33,221 nucleotides of DNA from Xanthobacteraceae bacterium (GTDB taxonomy: Bacteria; Pseudomonadota; Alphaproteobacteria; Rhizobiales; Xanthobacteraceae), in contig JASHRW010000323.1 in assembly GCA_030037065.1 (NCBI GenBank), forward strand, positions 1 through 33,221, in the 5' to 3' direction. Made by a program: the position numbers and the translations under genes. This document shows positions 10,464 to 21,066 of this stretch, one piece after another; position 1 is the first letter of the stretch; the number at the start of each line of letters is the position of its first letter. Under the pieces are notes generated by a model that had not been told where the DNA came from, made no database searches, and saw only the letters and a list, made by a program, of their open reading frames with translations.

Positions 10464-10838
10464 TCAATACAAGCCGCTTGTCACGGCGCCGGGATCGCTG
10501 CGCGGACCATCGATCGCAGGCGGCGGCTGCGAACCGGTTTGCTGATTTGATGGCTCGGTGAAAGCACTCGGAGCTTGTGCTGCTTTCGGGCTCGCGATGA
10601 CCGCCGTCTCGCCTGTCGCCGCAGGCTCGGCGTTACCCGCGGCGCCTTGCTGAGGCTGGCCGTGAGCAATGAATTTGTCGTAGCCAGGATCCCCCGGACG
10701 TGGCGGGAGGCCCTTGGGCTCGCCGCCGGCGAAATGCGGCCACGAGTCGGCGACAAAATCGGAAAACGAACTGCACGAGCCGACCAAAAGCGTTACGCCG
10801 GCCGCGAAAGTCAGCGCGACTAACCTTTTGACCATCAT
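10464..10838 (-). CDS. small secreted lipoprotein
   Basis: A 124-residue predicted lipoprotein. The signal peptide MMVKRLVALTFAAGVTLL leads to the lipobox VGSC, with the lipidated Cys at residue 22. The mature part begins SSFSDFVADSWPHFAGGEPKGLPPRPG and then turns into a Pro/Ala/Gln-rich, probably disordered tail. This resembles short lipoproteins of Rhizobiales of unknown role. The start at 10838 is used because the longer frame from 10901 adds a polar segment before the signal peptide; ATG at 10835 is equivalent. It converges on kdsD (33 bases apart). Confidence 0.8.
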   Translation of the reverse strand: MMVKRLVALTFAAGVTLLVGSCSSFSDFVADSWPHFAGGEPKGLPPRPGDPGYDKFIAHGQPQQGAAGNAEPAATGETAVIASPKAAQAPSAFTEPSNQQTGSQPPPAIDGPRSDPGAVTSGLY

Positions 10839-11001
10839 GTGGGCCGTCGGGCGGTGCGTCGATTCACGCGGGCATCGCGTCAAGCCTGCGCTTTTACTCA
10901 TCTGATCAGGCCGCCCACATGAACAGTTTTCATGGCGACACTGTGATCCGGTCGCTAGCCGGAGTTCTATAGGCCCAGCATCAACGATTGCCTAATTTCC
11001 G

Positions 11002-12069
11002 TCACGCTGCCCGGCGGACGGCAAGGGCTTGATCGACCGCTACGACGACCTGCTCAACCGCGAGTTCGTCGAGACATTGGCTATGACTGTCGAGCCGCCG
11101 TTCACAGCCCTCTAATCGGCATGGCAGGCAGGGCAGCGGATTCTGTACCAGCCAGACATTGCCGCGGTGCTGGATTGTGCCGGCAGCGGCCCACGGCCGG
11201 TCAAGACCGCCGACCGGCCATGGGCCCCAAATGCGGGGATCGGTCGGCCCATACAGCGCCACCGTCGGCACCCCCGTACCTGCAGCCAAATGCGTCACAG
11301 CGGTATCGGGGCCGATATAGACACGAGCAGCGCCGATCAGTGCGGCGAGCTCCGGCCATGACAATGTCCCGTCGCGCCGCGTCACATCGCTTTGGCGCCA
11401 TACCTCATCGAGATAGGCGCGATCGCTCTTGGCGCCCACCGCGGTGGTCGCCAACCCGCGTTGGCGCAATGCACCGGCCAGATTTTGCCAGCCGTCAGAT
11501 GTCCAACGCTTGTAAGTATATTTCGGCGCGGCATGTACGACCGCGTAGGGAGATGTCGGCAGCAGCCCTGGTCGCACAATTCCCTGCGGGCAGACAATTT
11601 CAGCACAACCGGGAATGCCCAACAGCTCGGTCAGGCGCAAAAGATCGACGATGCGGTGTCGGCCTCTATCGCTTGTATAGGAGCGGCTTAGCGCCAGCCG
11701 CTTGATCGATGCCGATAGCCGGTTCGCATCGAGCGGCCCGGCGGATTGTCTCCCGCCGAGCCACGCCAAGAACGTCGGCCGATCGCCGGTTTGCGTCGAA
11801 AGTGCGAGATCGTAGCGCCGCCAAATCCGTTGCAGCAGCGCAGCGAATTCGCGAGGCCCCTGCCTTTCCGCGATCGCGATGACGCCGGCGATATCGGGAT
11901 TGCCCGACAAGATGCCCTCGGTCCCGGCGAACACCAGCGCTTCGATCGCGGCCTCCGGGAACGCCTGCTTGATGCTGCGGATCAACGGCGTCGTTAGCAG
12001 CACATCGCCGAGCCGCCGCAATGCTACGACAAGGACGCGGGGCTCAGGCGCCAGACAGATGGTTTTCAT
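11002..12069 (-). CDS. glycosyltransferase family 9, heptosyltransferase-like (WaaQ-like)
   Basis: A 355-residue GT9 enzyme, the family that transfers heptose from ADP-heptose to the LPS core at the cytoplasmic face of the inner membrane. The N-terminal domain opens RVLVVALRRLGDVLLTTPLIRS; the GD pair is the typical acceptor-side motif. The C-terminal domain has YAVVHAAPKYTYKRW, IGPDTAVTHLAAGTGVPT and LYGPTDPRIWGPW, the donor-binding part. PCLPCRLEGCERRLDSHSQC is the Cys-rich end found in heptosyltransferases. It looks closer to WaaQ (heptosyltransferase III) than to WaaF, which has its own gene at 18891. Its start overlaps the ligase gene by 26 bases, so translation is probably coupled. The sugar transferred is not certain. 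Confidence 0.87.
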   Translation of the reverse strand: MKTICLAPEPRVLVVALRRLGDVLLTTPLIRSIKQAFPEAAIEALVFAGTEGILSGNPDIAGVIAIAERQGPREFAALLQRIWRRYDLALSTQTGDRPTFLAWLGGRQSAGPLDANRLSASIKRLALSRSYTSDRGRHRIVDLLRLTELLGIPGCAEIVCPQGIVRPGLLPTSPYAVVHAAPKYTYKRWTSDGWQNLAGALRQRGLATTAVGAKSDRAYLDEVWRQSDVTRRDGTLSWPELAALIGAARVYIGPDTAVTHLAAGTGVPTVALYGPTDPRIWGPWPVGGLDRPWAAAGTIQHRGNVWLVQNPLPCLPCRLEGCERRLDSHSQCLDELAVEQVVVAVDQALAVRRAA

Positions 12070-13384
12070 AACGTTTGGCCTGTTGCGCGGCGGTCGCGCG
12101 ATCCCGCTCGCGCAACGCCATGCCGCCGGTCACACCGACACCGAAGATGTAGAGCCAGGCTTGCGTGAAATCGAACAGATGCGAGTTAACGAGCGAGGAC
12201 ACTACGTTCTGAGTGACGATCATGATGCCAATCCACGTCACCAACCCGCTGCCGGAGAACAGCATGAAATGCGCAGCCCACATTGCGATGAGCACGGCAA
12301 TGCCGATCAATCCGAGCTGAATTCCGACGGCGAGAATCTGATCGTGCGGGTTGACACTAAGAATAGCCGAAACGCCGCCGTTACCGACTGCCGTGTTGCG
12401 GAATTGCTCCGGAATTGAGCCCGTGCCGTGGCCAATAATAGGAGCCGTGCGCATAATGACCGCCGACCTTTTCAAAAGTTCGAGATGCACGCTTGTCGAA
12501 CTCATGCTGTCGCTTGACTCGTAAGCATGCAGCTCACTGAGCGATGTACTCAATCGCGCCCGCAGGTAGGGCGCCTCGAGAGCTGCCGCGCCACCGAGAA
12601 TAGCGAACACGATGGCAGCGCCGAACAGCCCCTTCCAGCGAAATTGCCGCCAGCCGAGCAAGGCAGCCAGCACCGGGACAACCAAAAGCGTCGTGCGGGC
12701 GGTGGCCACGAACGCGATGTTGGCCAGAAAGAGAAACGCCAAAGCGAGCATCCCAATAACGAGCCAGTGCCGGCGCGCACGGCTTTCATCAATTGCCAGC
12801 GCAAATAAACCGAATACGCAGATCAGAAACTCGCCGCTCTGCAAGATATAGTCCTTGACCGGGACGCCGTATTCGCCGGTGTGCCACGGCAAGGATGGAA
12901 ACAGCACGAGAGCCCAGGAAAAAAGCAGTACGCCTGTAACGGCCGCAAAAAAACCGACAAGAACGCGCATCCCGTGCTCGGATCGGCGGAACTGGGCCAG
13001 CAGCAGCGGAATGACCAAAAACCGATGGAACGACGAATATCCGGCAAGCCGATCGCTCCAGCTCACGTCGGCCCAGAACAAGCCGAGGCCGCCTAATCCC
13101 CACAACGCGACCGGCAAGCCGCCCGCCGCCGTAAACAGCTCGCGCTTGACCGCTGCCGCATCCAGCGTCGGCAGCACGGCAATAAGCCACAGCCCGATAA
13201 GAACGCCGGTGGCCGTCGTAGACCACGGCAGCGACACGGCAACGGCGACCACGAGCCAATCGGCAGCCGGTTGCAGCGTTCGCCAAACGAACGCCTTGGC
13301 GCGAAATGCGGCTGCCTGTGTCATGCTTGCGTGAAGCCTGCCTGCCCGTGAAGTGAAATTACCATAGCCACTCTGCTCCGCCAT
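12044..13384 (-). CDS. O-antigen ligase/polymerase-like membrane protein (WaaL, Wzy_C)
   Basis: A 446-residue membrane protein with about ten helices (for example LVVAVAVSLPWSTTATGVLI and WLVIGMLALAFLFLANIAFV). It carries the large periplasmic loop typical of the Wzy_C family, with GHGTGSIPEQF and NPHDQILAVGIQLGLIG, matching the HN/PH-D-x-I-L...G pattern of ligases. WaaL joins undecaprenyl-linked O-antigen to lipid A-core in the periplasm. Its position beside heptosyltransferase and heptose genes favours a ligase over a polymerase, but the families cannot be separated by eye. The start is uncertain: 13384, or Met at 13324 (MTQAAAFRAK). It is the first gene of a two-gene operon with the GT9 gene. 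Confidence 0.86.
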   Translation of the reverse strand: MAEQSGYGNFTSRAGRLHASMTQAAAFRAKAFVWRTLQPAADWLVVAVAVSLPWSTTATGVLIGLWLIAVLPTLDAAAVKRELFTAAGGLPVALWGLGGLGLFWADVSWSDRLAGYSSFHRFLVIPLLLAQFRRSEHGMRVLVGFFAAVTGVLLFSWALVLFPSLPWHTGEYGVPVKDYILQSGEFLICVFGLFALAIDESRARRHWLVIGMLALAFLFLANIAFVATARTTLLVVPVLAALLGWRQFRWKGLFGAAIVFAILGGAAALEAPYLRARLSTSLSELHAYESSDSMSSTSVHLELLKRSAVIMRTAPIIGHGTGSIPEQFRNTAVGNGGVSAILSVNPHDQILAVGIQLGLIGIAVLIAMWAAHFMLFSGSGLVTWIGIMIVTQNVVSSLVNSHLFDFTQAWLYIFGVGVTGGMALRERDRATAAQQAKRYENHLSGA

Positions 13385-13547
13385 TAACGTGGCGGGTCAA
13401 TTTTGCGGGCGCCGGTGCGCGCCTTCCCCCGGCCAATTGACAAGTCTTCGGCAGTTCGGGACAGCCGAAAGCCAATCCTTTTTTGGATGACAGACACGGT
13501 CGGGCATTCCAAACTATCGCGTCAGGCTTCTCTAGGGGGGCTGAAGC

Positions 13548-14307
13548 ATGGCGGTCAACTTGCGATGGAAACGGCCGGAGATGCTAGATTTGCTCAGTCC
13601 GACCATGCAGCGGGGACGATTTCGCACCTGGATATCAGCCGTGCTCAGAAGACCGGGGCTGCTGCGTAAGCGAGCCCAAGCATGGCAAATCTACGAAGCT
13701 CTGCACAGACAACTAAAGACTTCGACGCCGTTGGGCCTACCAAACGATGGCTTGGCCCGATTTGTCGATCATATTTTGCACGCTTGTCGCTCAAGACCGG
13801 TACGCTATCTCGAGATAGGCGCCTGCGAGGGCCATTCAACCGCCTTCGTCCATACCATCCTGAAGGGCGAAGTACTCATAACTGTTTGTCGATCCCTGGA
13901 CTGAAAACTTGGAAATTGACTCCGCTACGATGCGCGCCGCCTTTGGAACGTTTACAGCAAATATCGATGCGGTCGGAGCGACAGGCAAAGTGCGCGTGCT
14001 CAAGGGCCGCTCCATGGATCATCTTACAAGGCTCATTGATGCCGGCGAGAATTTTGACATCATTTACATCGATGGCTCGCACGCAAGTCTCGACGTCGCG
14101 CTCGATGCGGCACTCTCCTGGAGATTGCTGGCGGCAGGAGGGCTGATGATCTTCGATGATTATTGGTATCGGCGGCCCGACCTTGGACCTGGATTTCGTC
14201 CAAGGCTCGCGATCGACGGTTTTGTTGGGGCGATGGGACATGAAATCGCGGTACTTGACGTAGCGCGTCAAGTTTTTCTTCGAAAGAAGGCGGACGCCCG
14301 CGTTTGA
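13548..14307 (+). pseudogene. class I SAM-dependent methyltransferase, broken by one frameshift
   Basis: Two adjacent frames together encode one methyltransferase. The first (13548-13904) has a good site (AGGGGGG at 13534-13540) and motif I, RYLEIGACEGHST, then reads KGEVLITVCRSLD and stops. The second (from about 13888, next frame) carries the expected continuation, VDPWTENLEIDS, then IIYIDGSHASLDVALDAAL and GLMIFDDYWYR, as in the Methyltransf_24-type family. Removing one T from the TTT at 13885-13887 restores ITVVDPWTENLE and a single protein of about 252 residues. The break is therefore a one-base insertion in a short T run, either a true mutation or a sequencing error. An intact version would probably act on a sugar or surface-polymer precursor, judging from the LPS genes on both sides. 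Confidence 0.85.
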
Positions 14308-14377
14308 TTGTCGCGGTGGCCACGATTGCGCGTACCCGGTGCACAAGCCACCAACTTGCCGCCGGTGATTCGAGGTC

Positions 14378-15193
14378 CTAGTCAAGCGTCGACAGTCCCT
14401 GCTTCGCTGCAGTGCGGTTGCCGGAGAGTACTTCGGCCAGCCGACGTTCATTCTCCTGGAGCCCCAAGCGATCTACCTCGGGATGCCATAAGTGCAGTAC
14501 ACCCGTTGCGAAGCGGCCATCCTTGCGCCGCACTCCGGCGTGCAGCAAACGCAGCACCAGGTCGGAATCTTCAAGTCCCCATCCGACATAGCTCGCATCA
14601 AATCCATCGATCCGGTCGAGGTCGTCCCGAGCGACGGCCAAGTTGCAGGTCTTTGCGCCCAGCCAATCACCGTGGCGCAGTTTGCGTATCGGCCCAAGCG
14701 GCAGGCGCATTGCCGGCAGCAGGCGATTGACGCCGCCGCTCAAACGCTCGCGCACCAGCGCGGCAAAACTCCAGTTTTCCGCCTCCAATCCCTCGGCGAG
14801 AATGCCCGTTGTCAATTTCGCCGACAGCAGAATGCGATTACCGGCAACGAACCAGCCAGGCTCCGCGAGCCGACGGTGCCCAGCCACGAAATCGGGCGGC
14901 GCCAGGCAGTCGCCGTCGAGGAAGATGCAATATCGTCCGTTACTCCGCTGGATCCCACGATTGCGGATCTCTGCGCCGCGAAATCCGCCATGTTCGTGCC
15001 AAACGTGCCGGATTGATACCGGCAGACGCGGCGCCCAATCTTTGATGATCTGACTCGTCTGCGGCCCGGACCCATCGTCGGCAACGACAATTTCAAATAG
15101 TTGATCAGTTTGATGCGCCAGCGCACGCAAGCATGCATCCAGCGCGTCCGGACGATTGTAGGTGCTGACGATGATAGAGACACTATCAATCAA
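14378..15193 (-). CDS. glycosyltransferase family 2
   Basis: A 271-residue GT2 enzyme. It begins SVSIIVSTYNRPDALDACL, with the nucleotide-binding VVADDGSG (about residues 37-44) and the metal-binding DxD-like FLDGDCLAP (about 95). GWGLEDSDLVLRLLHAG is the ED catalytic-base motif of the galactosyltransferase-like C-terminal part. The start is read as TTG at 15193, since GGAG (15201-15204 on the complement) is 7 bases upstream and the frame beyond it is Arg/Pro-rich and overlaps hldE. The gene lies downstream of hldE in an apparent hldD-hldE-GT2 operon, so it probably adds a core or O-antigen sugar. Donor and acceptor are unknown. Confidence 0.87.
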   Translation of the reverse strand: MIDSVSIIVSTYNRPDALDACLRALAHQTDQLFEIVVADDGSGPQTSQIIKDWAPRLPVSIRHVWHEHGGFRGAEIRNRGIQRSNGRYCIFLDGDCLAPPDFVAGHRRLAEPGWFVAGNRILLSAKLTTGILAEGLEAENWSFAALVRERLSGGVNRLLPAMRLPLGPIRKLRHGDWLGAKTCNLAVARDDLDRIDGFDASYVGWGLEDSDLVLRLLHAGVRRKDGRFATGVLHLWHPEVDRLGLQENERRLAEVLSGNRTAAKQGLSTLD

Positions 15194-15314
15194 GTCGTCG
15201 CTCCAGCAGGCGCCGGAAGGGTAGCCGTAATTACGACGCTCGCCGTCAGCTGCTCCAGCTGTGGACGGGAAGCCGCATCCTTGACGACAGCCACAGCCAT
15301 GACGCGCCGCTGCC

Positions 15315-16814
15315 TCACGATGCCGCCGGCTTGCCGACGCGGGCGGCTGGCCCGGCGACACGGCGCACAATGTTGGTCGTGGAATGGCCGGGCACCAGAT
15401 CGACGAGAACGACTTGGCCGCCGGCCGCTTCAACCACCTCGTGGCCGACGACTTCCTCCTTGGCATAATCCGCACCCTTGACCAGTACGTTCGGCCGCAC
15501 GAGCTTGATCAATTCCAGCGGCGTGTCCTGGTCGAAAATCACGACAAGGTCGATGGCTTCCAACGCGGCGAGCACGTCGGCGCGGCTCTCGGCCGGATTG
15601 ATCGGACGGCCGGCTCCCTTCAATCGCCGCGTCGAGGCGTCGCTGTTGAGACCGACCACGAGCACGTCGCAGGCGGAGCGGGCTTCGGCCATCAAGCGAA
15701 CATGGCCGCGATGCAGGAGATCGAAACAGCCGTTGGTGAAGCCGATGCGCAGTCCTTGACGCCGCCATTGCGCCAAACGCTCACCGAGCGTTGACCAGTC
15801 GAACACGATTTTATCCTCCGGCGCCAGTGAAGCCGCCGGCAGGATGCGATGGCGCAGTTCGGCGAGCGAAACCGTGGCAGTGCCGCGCTTACCGACAACC
15901 ACTGCCGCAGCCGCATTGGCACCGCGCATGGCCGGCTCGAACGGCGTATTCATCCCCAAGAGCACCGCCATCACCGCGGCGACCGTATCGCCGGCGCCGG
16001 AAACATCACGGACCTTCACCGGATAAGCCGGAATGTGAACCGGCATCTCGCCGGAGACCTGCAAGGTCATACCTTCTTCGCTGCGGGTGACCAGAACCGC
16101 CTCGCAGGCCAGCGCCTGCGCCAGCTCGGCCGCCGCTCCGGCGATCTCGGCATCGCTGGCGAGCGGGCGATGGACTGCGGCCGCGAGTTCCTTGGCATTC
16201 GGCGTGATCAGCGTCGCGCCGCGATAAACGCGGTAATCGTGGCTCTTCGGATCGACGACGACCGGTTTATCGAGCCGCTTCGCGCCGTCGATGATCGCGC
16301 GGATGACGCGCGGCGTCAGCACGCCTTTGGCATAGTCCGACAGCACCACGGCGCCGGCTTGCGGCAGCGCTGCTTCCGCGTAGGTGATCAATGCGGCCTC
16401 GCTCTGGGCGCTGATCGGCCCCGCCGTCTCCCAATCGGCCCTTATCAAATGAGCGGAGTGATGCTCGGAGACGAAGCGCACCTTGCGCGTAGTCTGCCGC
16501 GCTCGGTCAACGACGAGATCGGGCACGATTGCACCGTTGAACTTGGCGAGCGCGTTGGTCAGCACCAGACCGGCGTCATCGTTGCCGATGAGCGCGACAA
16601 AAATGCAGCGGGCGCCAAGTGCGGCGATATTGCGCGCCACGTTGCCGGCGCCGCCGATCTCAATCTCGCTACGCCTGACCGCAAGCACCGGCGTCGGGGC
16701 CTCCGGCGATATGCGCGTGACATCGCCGTAGACGAAGTCGTCAAGCATGAGATCGCCGACGCACAGCACGGTCTGCTCGCTGATGAGCTTGAGTGCTTCC
16801 TCAAAATCGAACAT
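15315..16814 (-). CDS. hldE: bifunctional heptose-7-phosphate kinase/heptose-1-phosphate adenylyltransferase HldE
   Basis: A fusion of two ADP-heptose enzymes. The N-terminal PfkB/ribokinase domain (about 1-335) phosphorylates D-glycero-D-manno-heptose 7-phosphate at C1; GGAGNVARN is at 54-62 and the catalytic DVSGAGDT base is D276. The C-terminal nucleotidyltransferase domain (about 355-490) adds AMP after dephosphorylation by Gmh[15 protein letters not shown] has the HxGH motif at H368-H371. The length (499) fits E. coli HldE (477). The start at 16814 leaves 31 bases after hldD; the longer frame from 16871 would overlap hldD. It acts between GmhA/GmhB, which are not in this window, and HldD. 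Confidence 0.96.
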   Translation of the reverse strand: MFDFEEALKLISEQTVLCVGDLMLDDFVYGDVTRISPEAPTPVLAVRRSEIEIGGAGNVARNIAALGARCIFVALIGNDDAGLVLTNALAKFNGAIVPDLVVDRARQTTRKVRFVSEHHSAHLIRADWETAGPISAQSEAALITYAEAALPQAGAVVLSDYAKGVLTPRVIRAIIDGAKRLDKPVVVDPKSHDYRVYRGATLITPNAKELAAAVHRPLASDAEIAGAAAELAQALACEAVLVTRSEEGMTLQVSGEMPVHIPAYPVKVRDVSGAGDTVAAVMAVLLGMNTPFEPAMRGANAAAAVVVGKRGTATVSLAELRHRILPAASLAPEDKIVFDWSTLGERLAQWRRQGLRIGFTNGCFDLLHRGHVRLMAEARSACDVLVVGLNSDASTRRLKGAGRPINPAESRADVLAALEAIDLVVIFDQDTPLELIKLVRPNVLVKGADYAKEEVVGHEVVEAAGGQVVLVDLVPGHSTTNIVRRVAGPAARVGKPAAS

Positions 16815-16845
16815 GGCTATCTGCCACTGCCCCTGTGCGATTGGC

Positions 16846-17826
16846 TCACCGGTAGCGATCAGCGCGATCAAGATAACCCGTCACGTAGCGCCGCACCCCG
16901 TCTTCGAGCGTGGTGAAGTCCGCATTATAGCCGGCCCGGCGTAGATTTGCGGTATCGGCTTGCGTGAAATATTGATAGCTTTCACGAATCGAAGCCGGCA
17001 TGTCGATATACTCGATCGCCGGCGCGCAGCCGAGCGCCGCGTACATGGCCGCGATCAAATCGCGGAAACTACGTGCCGTACCGGTGCCGACATTGAAAAT
17101 GCCGGAAACGGCGGGTGTGTCGAGCAGCCAGCGAATGACCGCGACTGCATCGTCGACATAGATGAAGTCGCGCCTCTGCTCGCCGTCGCCGATGCCCTCG
17201 CGGTACGACTTGAACAGCCGCACCGGCCGGCCGGCCCTAGCCTCATCGAACCGTTTGGCGACGAGACTCATCATTTCCCCTTTGTGATACTCGTTCGGGC
17301 CGAACACATTGAAGAACTTCAGCCCCGCCCATTGCGGTGGCAATCTCGCTTTCCGCGCGGCACGTTCGATGACGGCAAGGTCGAACAGATGCTTGGTCCA
17401 GCCGTAGAGATTCATCGGCTTGAACCGCTTGAGGGCGGCGACCGAGTAATCGTCGGAAAAACCCCGGCTGCCGTCGCCATAGGTGGCGGCGGACGAGGCA
17501 TAGATGAAACGCGTTCGTGTCGCGGCGCACCAATCCAACAGGCGCAGCGACAGCCGGAAGTTGGTTTCGATGAGCGCGTCGCCATCGGTCGCGGTAGTGG
17601 ACGAATTAGCGCCGAGGTGCACCACGGCGTCGAGCTTGCGGCCGTCGAGCCACCGCAAAAGCTCCGTTGGCGGCACGAAATCGGCGAGCTGCCGAGCGCC
17701 GAGATTGCGCCATTTGCCATCACTGCCAAGACTGTCGTTGACCGCGATGTCAGTGCGTCCGGCCTCGTTGAGGCTCGCTACGACATTCGATCCAATGAAC
17801 CCGGCCCCGCCGGTGACCAGCAGCAT
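16846..17826 (-). CDS. hldD: ADP-L-glycero-D-manno-heptose 6-epimerase HldD
   Basis: Extended short-chain dehydrogenase that epimerises ADP-D,D-heptose to ADP-L,D-heptose, the donor for WaaF and related transferases. The cofactor motif [10 protein letters not shown] is at 5-14 (G6, G9, G12). The catalytic pair Y141-K145 is in [10 protein letters not shown], and [13 protein letters not shown] precedes it. The 326-residue length is normal. The start at 17826 puts the Rossmann motif at the N-terminus as in the family; the frame from 17865 adds a non-conserved tail. It is the first gene of hldD-hldE-GT2 and is divergent from the GT2/waaF block. The 267-base gap between them shows no gene. Confidence 0.95.
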   Translation of the reverse strand: MLLVTGGAGFIGSNVVASLNEAGRTDIAVNDSLGSDGKWRNLGARQLADFVPPTELLRWLDGRKLDAVVHLGANSSTTATDGDALIETNFRLSLRLLDWCAATRTRFIYASSAATYGDGSRGFSDDYSVAALKRFKPMNLYGWTKHLFDLAVIERAARKARLPPQWAGLKFFNVFGPNEYHKGEMMSLVAKRFDEARAGRPVRLFKSYREGIGDGEQRRDFIYVDDAVAVIRWLLDTPAVSGIFNVGTGTARSFRDLIAAMYAALGCAPAIEYIDMPASIRESYQYFTQADTANLRRAGYNADFTTLEDGVRRYVTGYLDRADRYR

Positions 17827-18093
17827 CGACGCCCTAAAGACCGGTTGGTGTTGGATCGGCCACACGCCGACCGCCCGCTCCTTTGCCCCAGTCTGGTCCG
17901 ATGGGCAACACTTTCACACGTTGGGACAGCGCCACCGAGCATGAGGCGGTGGCGCTTGAAAAACTGAATATTAATTCATTTTCGGAGACAAGGCTGGACA
18001 GGCAAGGCCGAGAAATCCGGTCTCCAAAGCGGACACGAAGAAGCAGTATGGTATGGGTCGATATACTTGGGGCGTCACTTCGAGACTTCGACA

Positions 18094-18891
18094 ATGCAGA
18101 AAATTTCGGCCTACATTATTGCCTTCAACGAGGCCGAGAAGATCAAGGCCGCGGTCGAGAGCGTGGTTTGGGCCGACGAGGTCATCGTCGTCGATTCCAA
18201 CAGCGCCGATGCGACCACCGAGATCGCTGCCGGCCTGGGTGCGCGGATCGTCCAGGTTCCATTTCGAGGGTTCGGCGACCTGCGCAATCAGGCCATCGAC
18301 GCCTGCCAATTCGATTGGATCTTAAGTCTTGATGCCGACGAACGTTGCACCCGAGAAGTCCGTGACGAGATTCTCGAACTGCTGGCCGGACAGCCCGCGC
18401 ATAACGCCTATTTCGTGCCACGCCGTAACTTCATGATGGGCCGCTGGATTCGCGGCTCCGGCTGGTACCCGAACTTCCGCCAGCCGCAATTATTTCGCAA
18501 AGGCAGCATGCGCTATGTTCCCACCGCGGTTCACGAAGACTATGAGATTCTTGATGGCAAGCCGGCCGGGACCTTGCGCAACGCGATCTGGCAGTTCCCC
18601 TTCCGCAATCTGGCAGAGGTGATCAGAAAGGCCGATCGGTATTCCTCGCTTGGCGCGCTAAAACTCGAAGAGAAGCGTGTGACCATGGCGAGTGCGCTCG
18701 GGCACGGGCTGTGGGCGTTTCTCAAACACTACCTTCTTAAGCGCGGCTTCATCGACGGCTGGGCCGGATTCGTCATCGCATTTGGCAATTTCGAAGGCAC
18801 GTTCTACCGCTACGCCAAGCGCTACGAAGCAACGCAGAACTGGGCGCCCCCAGCCGCTGAGGTCTTAACGCGTCCGCCCCACCCGGAATAA
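18094..18891 (+). CDS. glycosyltransferase family 2, WaaE/KdtX-like LPS core enzyme
   Basis: A 265-residue GT2 enzyme. It begins ISAYIIAFNEAEKIKAAVES, with VIVVDSNSADATTEIA (nucleotide-binding) and WILSLDADERCT (DxD at about residue 87-89), then RRNFMMGRWIRGSGWYP and VHEDYEI. This pattern matches the WaaE/KdtX/LgtF group that adds glucose to the first heptose of the LPS core. The start at 18094 is chosen over TTG at 18067, although the ribosome binding site is weak. The stop overlaps the waaF start (TAATG), so the two genes are translationally coupled. The sugar added is inferred from family only. Confidence 0.9.
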   Translation: MQKISAYIIAFNEAEKIKAAVESVVWADEVIVVDSNSADATTEIAAGLGARIVQVPFRGFGDLRNQAIDACQFDWILSLDADERCTREVRDEILELLAGQPAHNAYFVPRRNFMMGRWIRGSGWYPNFRQPQLFRKGSMRYVPTAVHEDYEILDGKPAGTLRNAIWQFPFRNLAEVIRKADRYSSLGALKLEEKRVTMASALGHGLWAFLKHYLLKRGFIDGWAGFVIAFGNFEGTFYRYAKRYEATQNWAPPAAEVLTRPPHPE

Positions 18892-19970
18892 TGGACGATA
18901 ACCCGTTATATGTAAGTCCCAAGGCGGTGGATGGCTCGAAGCAGCCACAGTCCCCCGTACTCATCGTTCCGTATATGTGGATCGGTGATTTCGTCCGCTG
19001 CCATTCAGTCGTGAGGCTGCTGCGGGAGCGGTTTCCTGACCGCCCGGTTGACATGCTGGCGACAACGCTTTGCGCGCCGCTGACCGACTACATGCCGGGT
19101 GTCCGGCGCGCCGTCGTCGTGGACCTGCCGCGCAAGCGGCTTGCTTTCAGCTTGCATCGTAAGCTCGCCGAGCGGTTGAAGGCGGAAGGTTATGGCTCAG
19201 CCTTGGTCATGCCAAAGACCTGGAAGTCGGCCCTGGCCCCTTTCCTGGCCGGCATTCCGGAGCGAACCGGTCTGGTCGGCGAGGCGCGCTTTATCGTGGT
19301 CAACGACCTGCGCTTCGGTCAGCGCAAGTTGCCGCGCATGGTCGATGAGTGCACGTCTCTGGCCCTCCCGCGGGGCAGCAGGCTTCCGGCCCAGTGGCCC
19401 GCGCCGGAACTCAAAGTACCGCCTACGGAGGTCGCCGATTGGCGCGATAAGCGCGGCTTGGCGGCGCACAGCCGCCCCGCCGTGGCGCTCGCCCCGGGTG
19501 CCGTCGGCCCCGCCAAGCGCTGGCCGACCGCCGCTTATGCGGCACTTTGCCGACGGCTTCTGGCGGACGGAATCGACGTCTGGGTCGTGGGCGGGCCGGG
19601 CGAAAAATCCTTGGCGCAGGAGATCGTTGGCGACAGCCAGGCGCGCGATCTCACTGCCACCGACCTGCGCGAGGCGATCTTGGCTTTGGCGGCGGCAACG
19701 GCTGCGGTTTCCAACGATTCCGGCCTGCTCCATGTCGCCGCCAGCCTCGGCACACCCACCATCGGAATATTCGGGCCGACCAGCCCCTGGCACTGGGCGC
19801 CGCTCAATCCGCTGGCCGCAACGATCCAGGCCGGGAACGAGCTGGATTGTCGGCCTTGCCACAAGCCGATCTGCCGTTTCGGTCATCATCGCTGCATGAC
19901 CGAAATCGGCGCCGATGAGGTTTTGGCGGCCACGCGCAGCGCTCTGGCGGCAGTCGCCGTCGCCAAATGA
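18891..19970 (+). CDS. waaF: ADP-heptose:LPS heptosyltransferase II WaaF
   Basis: GT9 enzyme (359 residues) that transfers the second heptose to the LPS inner core. The N-terminal domain has LIVPYMWIGDFVRCHSVVRL, equivalent to the family's GD acceptor motif. The C-terminal domain has VALAPGAVGPAKRWPTAAYA, WVVGGPGEKSLAQEI, VSNDSGLLHVAASLGTPT and FGPTSPWHWAPL, all typical for heptosyltransferase II. CRPCHKPICRFGHHRC is the conserved Cys-rich end. The ATG overlaps the stop of the preceding GT2 gene by one base. Its substrate, ADP-L,D-heptose, is made by the neighbouring hldE and hldD products. Confidence 0.93.
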   Translation: MDDNPLYVSPKAVDGSKQPQSPVLIVPYMWIGDFVRCHSVVRLLRERFPDRPVDMLATTLCAPLTDYMPGVRRAVVVDLPRKRLAFSLHRKLAERLKAEGYGSALVMPKTWKSALAPFLAGIPERTGLVGEARFIVVNDLRFGQRKLPRMVDECTSLALPRGSRLPAQWPAPELKVPPTEVADWRDKRGLAAHSRPAVALAPGAVGPAKRWPTAAYAALCRRLLADGIDVWVVGGPGEKSLAQEIVGDSQARDLTATDLREAILALAAATAAVSNDSGLLHVAASLGTPTIGIFGPTSPWHWAPLNPLAATIQAGNELDCRPCHKPICRFGHHRCMTEIGADEVLAATRSALAAVAVAK

Positions 19971-20043
19971 GCGGCGGTGCCCCGCATAACGCCATGTTCA
20001 TCAAATCCGTGTAGGGCCGGCGAGTGAAATCGGGCCGCGCAAT

Positions 20044-21066
<1,023 letters not shown>

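Noticed and set aside
13403-13669. Plus-strand open frame overlapping the methyltransferase start
   Set aside because: It has no ribosome binding site or domain, and the methyltransferase frame at 13548 has both.
13881-13904. Programmed frameshift in the methyltransferase
   Set aside because: The sequence ACTGTTTGTCGA lacks a known slippery heptamer or a stimulatory site, and a +1 shift would be needed. A mutation or sequencing error is simpler.
15190-15300. 36-codon minus-strand open frame before the GT2 gene, as an annotated gene
   Set aside because: Ribosome binding site is weak and no family is recognised. It is kept only as a finding because its stop overlaps the GT2 start.
15849-16916. 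Plus-strand 355-codon open frame opposite hldE
   Set aside because: HldE is unmistakable on the other strand. The antisense translation is Arg/Ala-rich with no domain.
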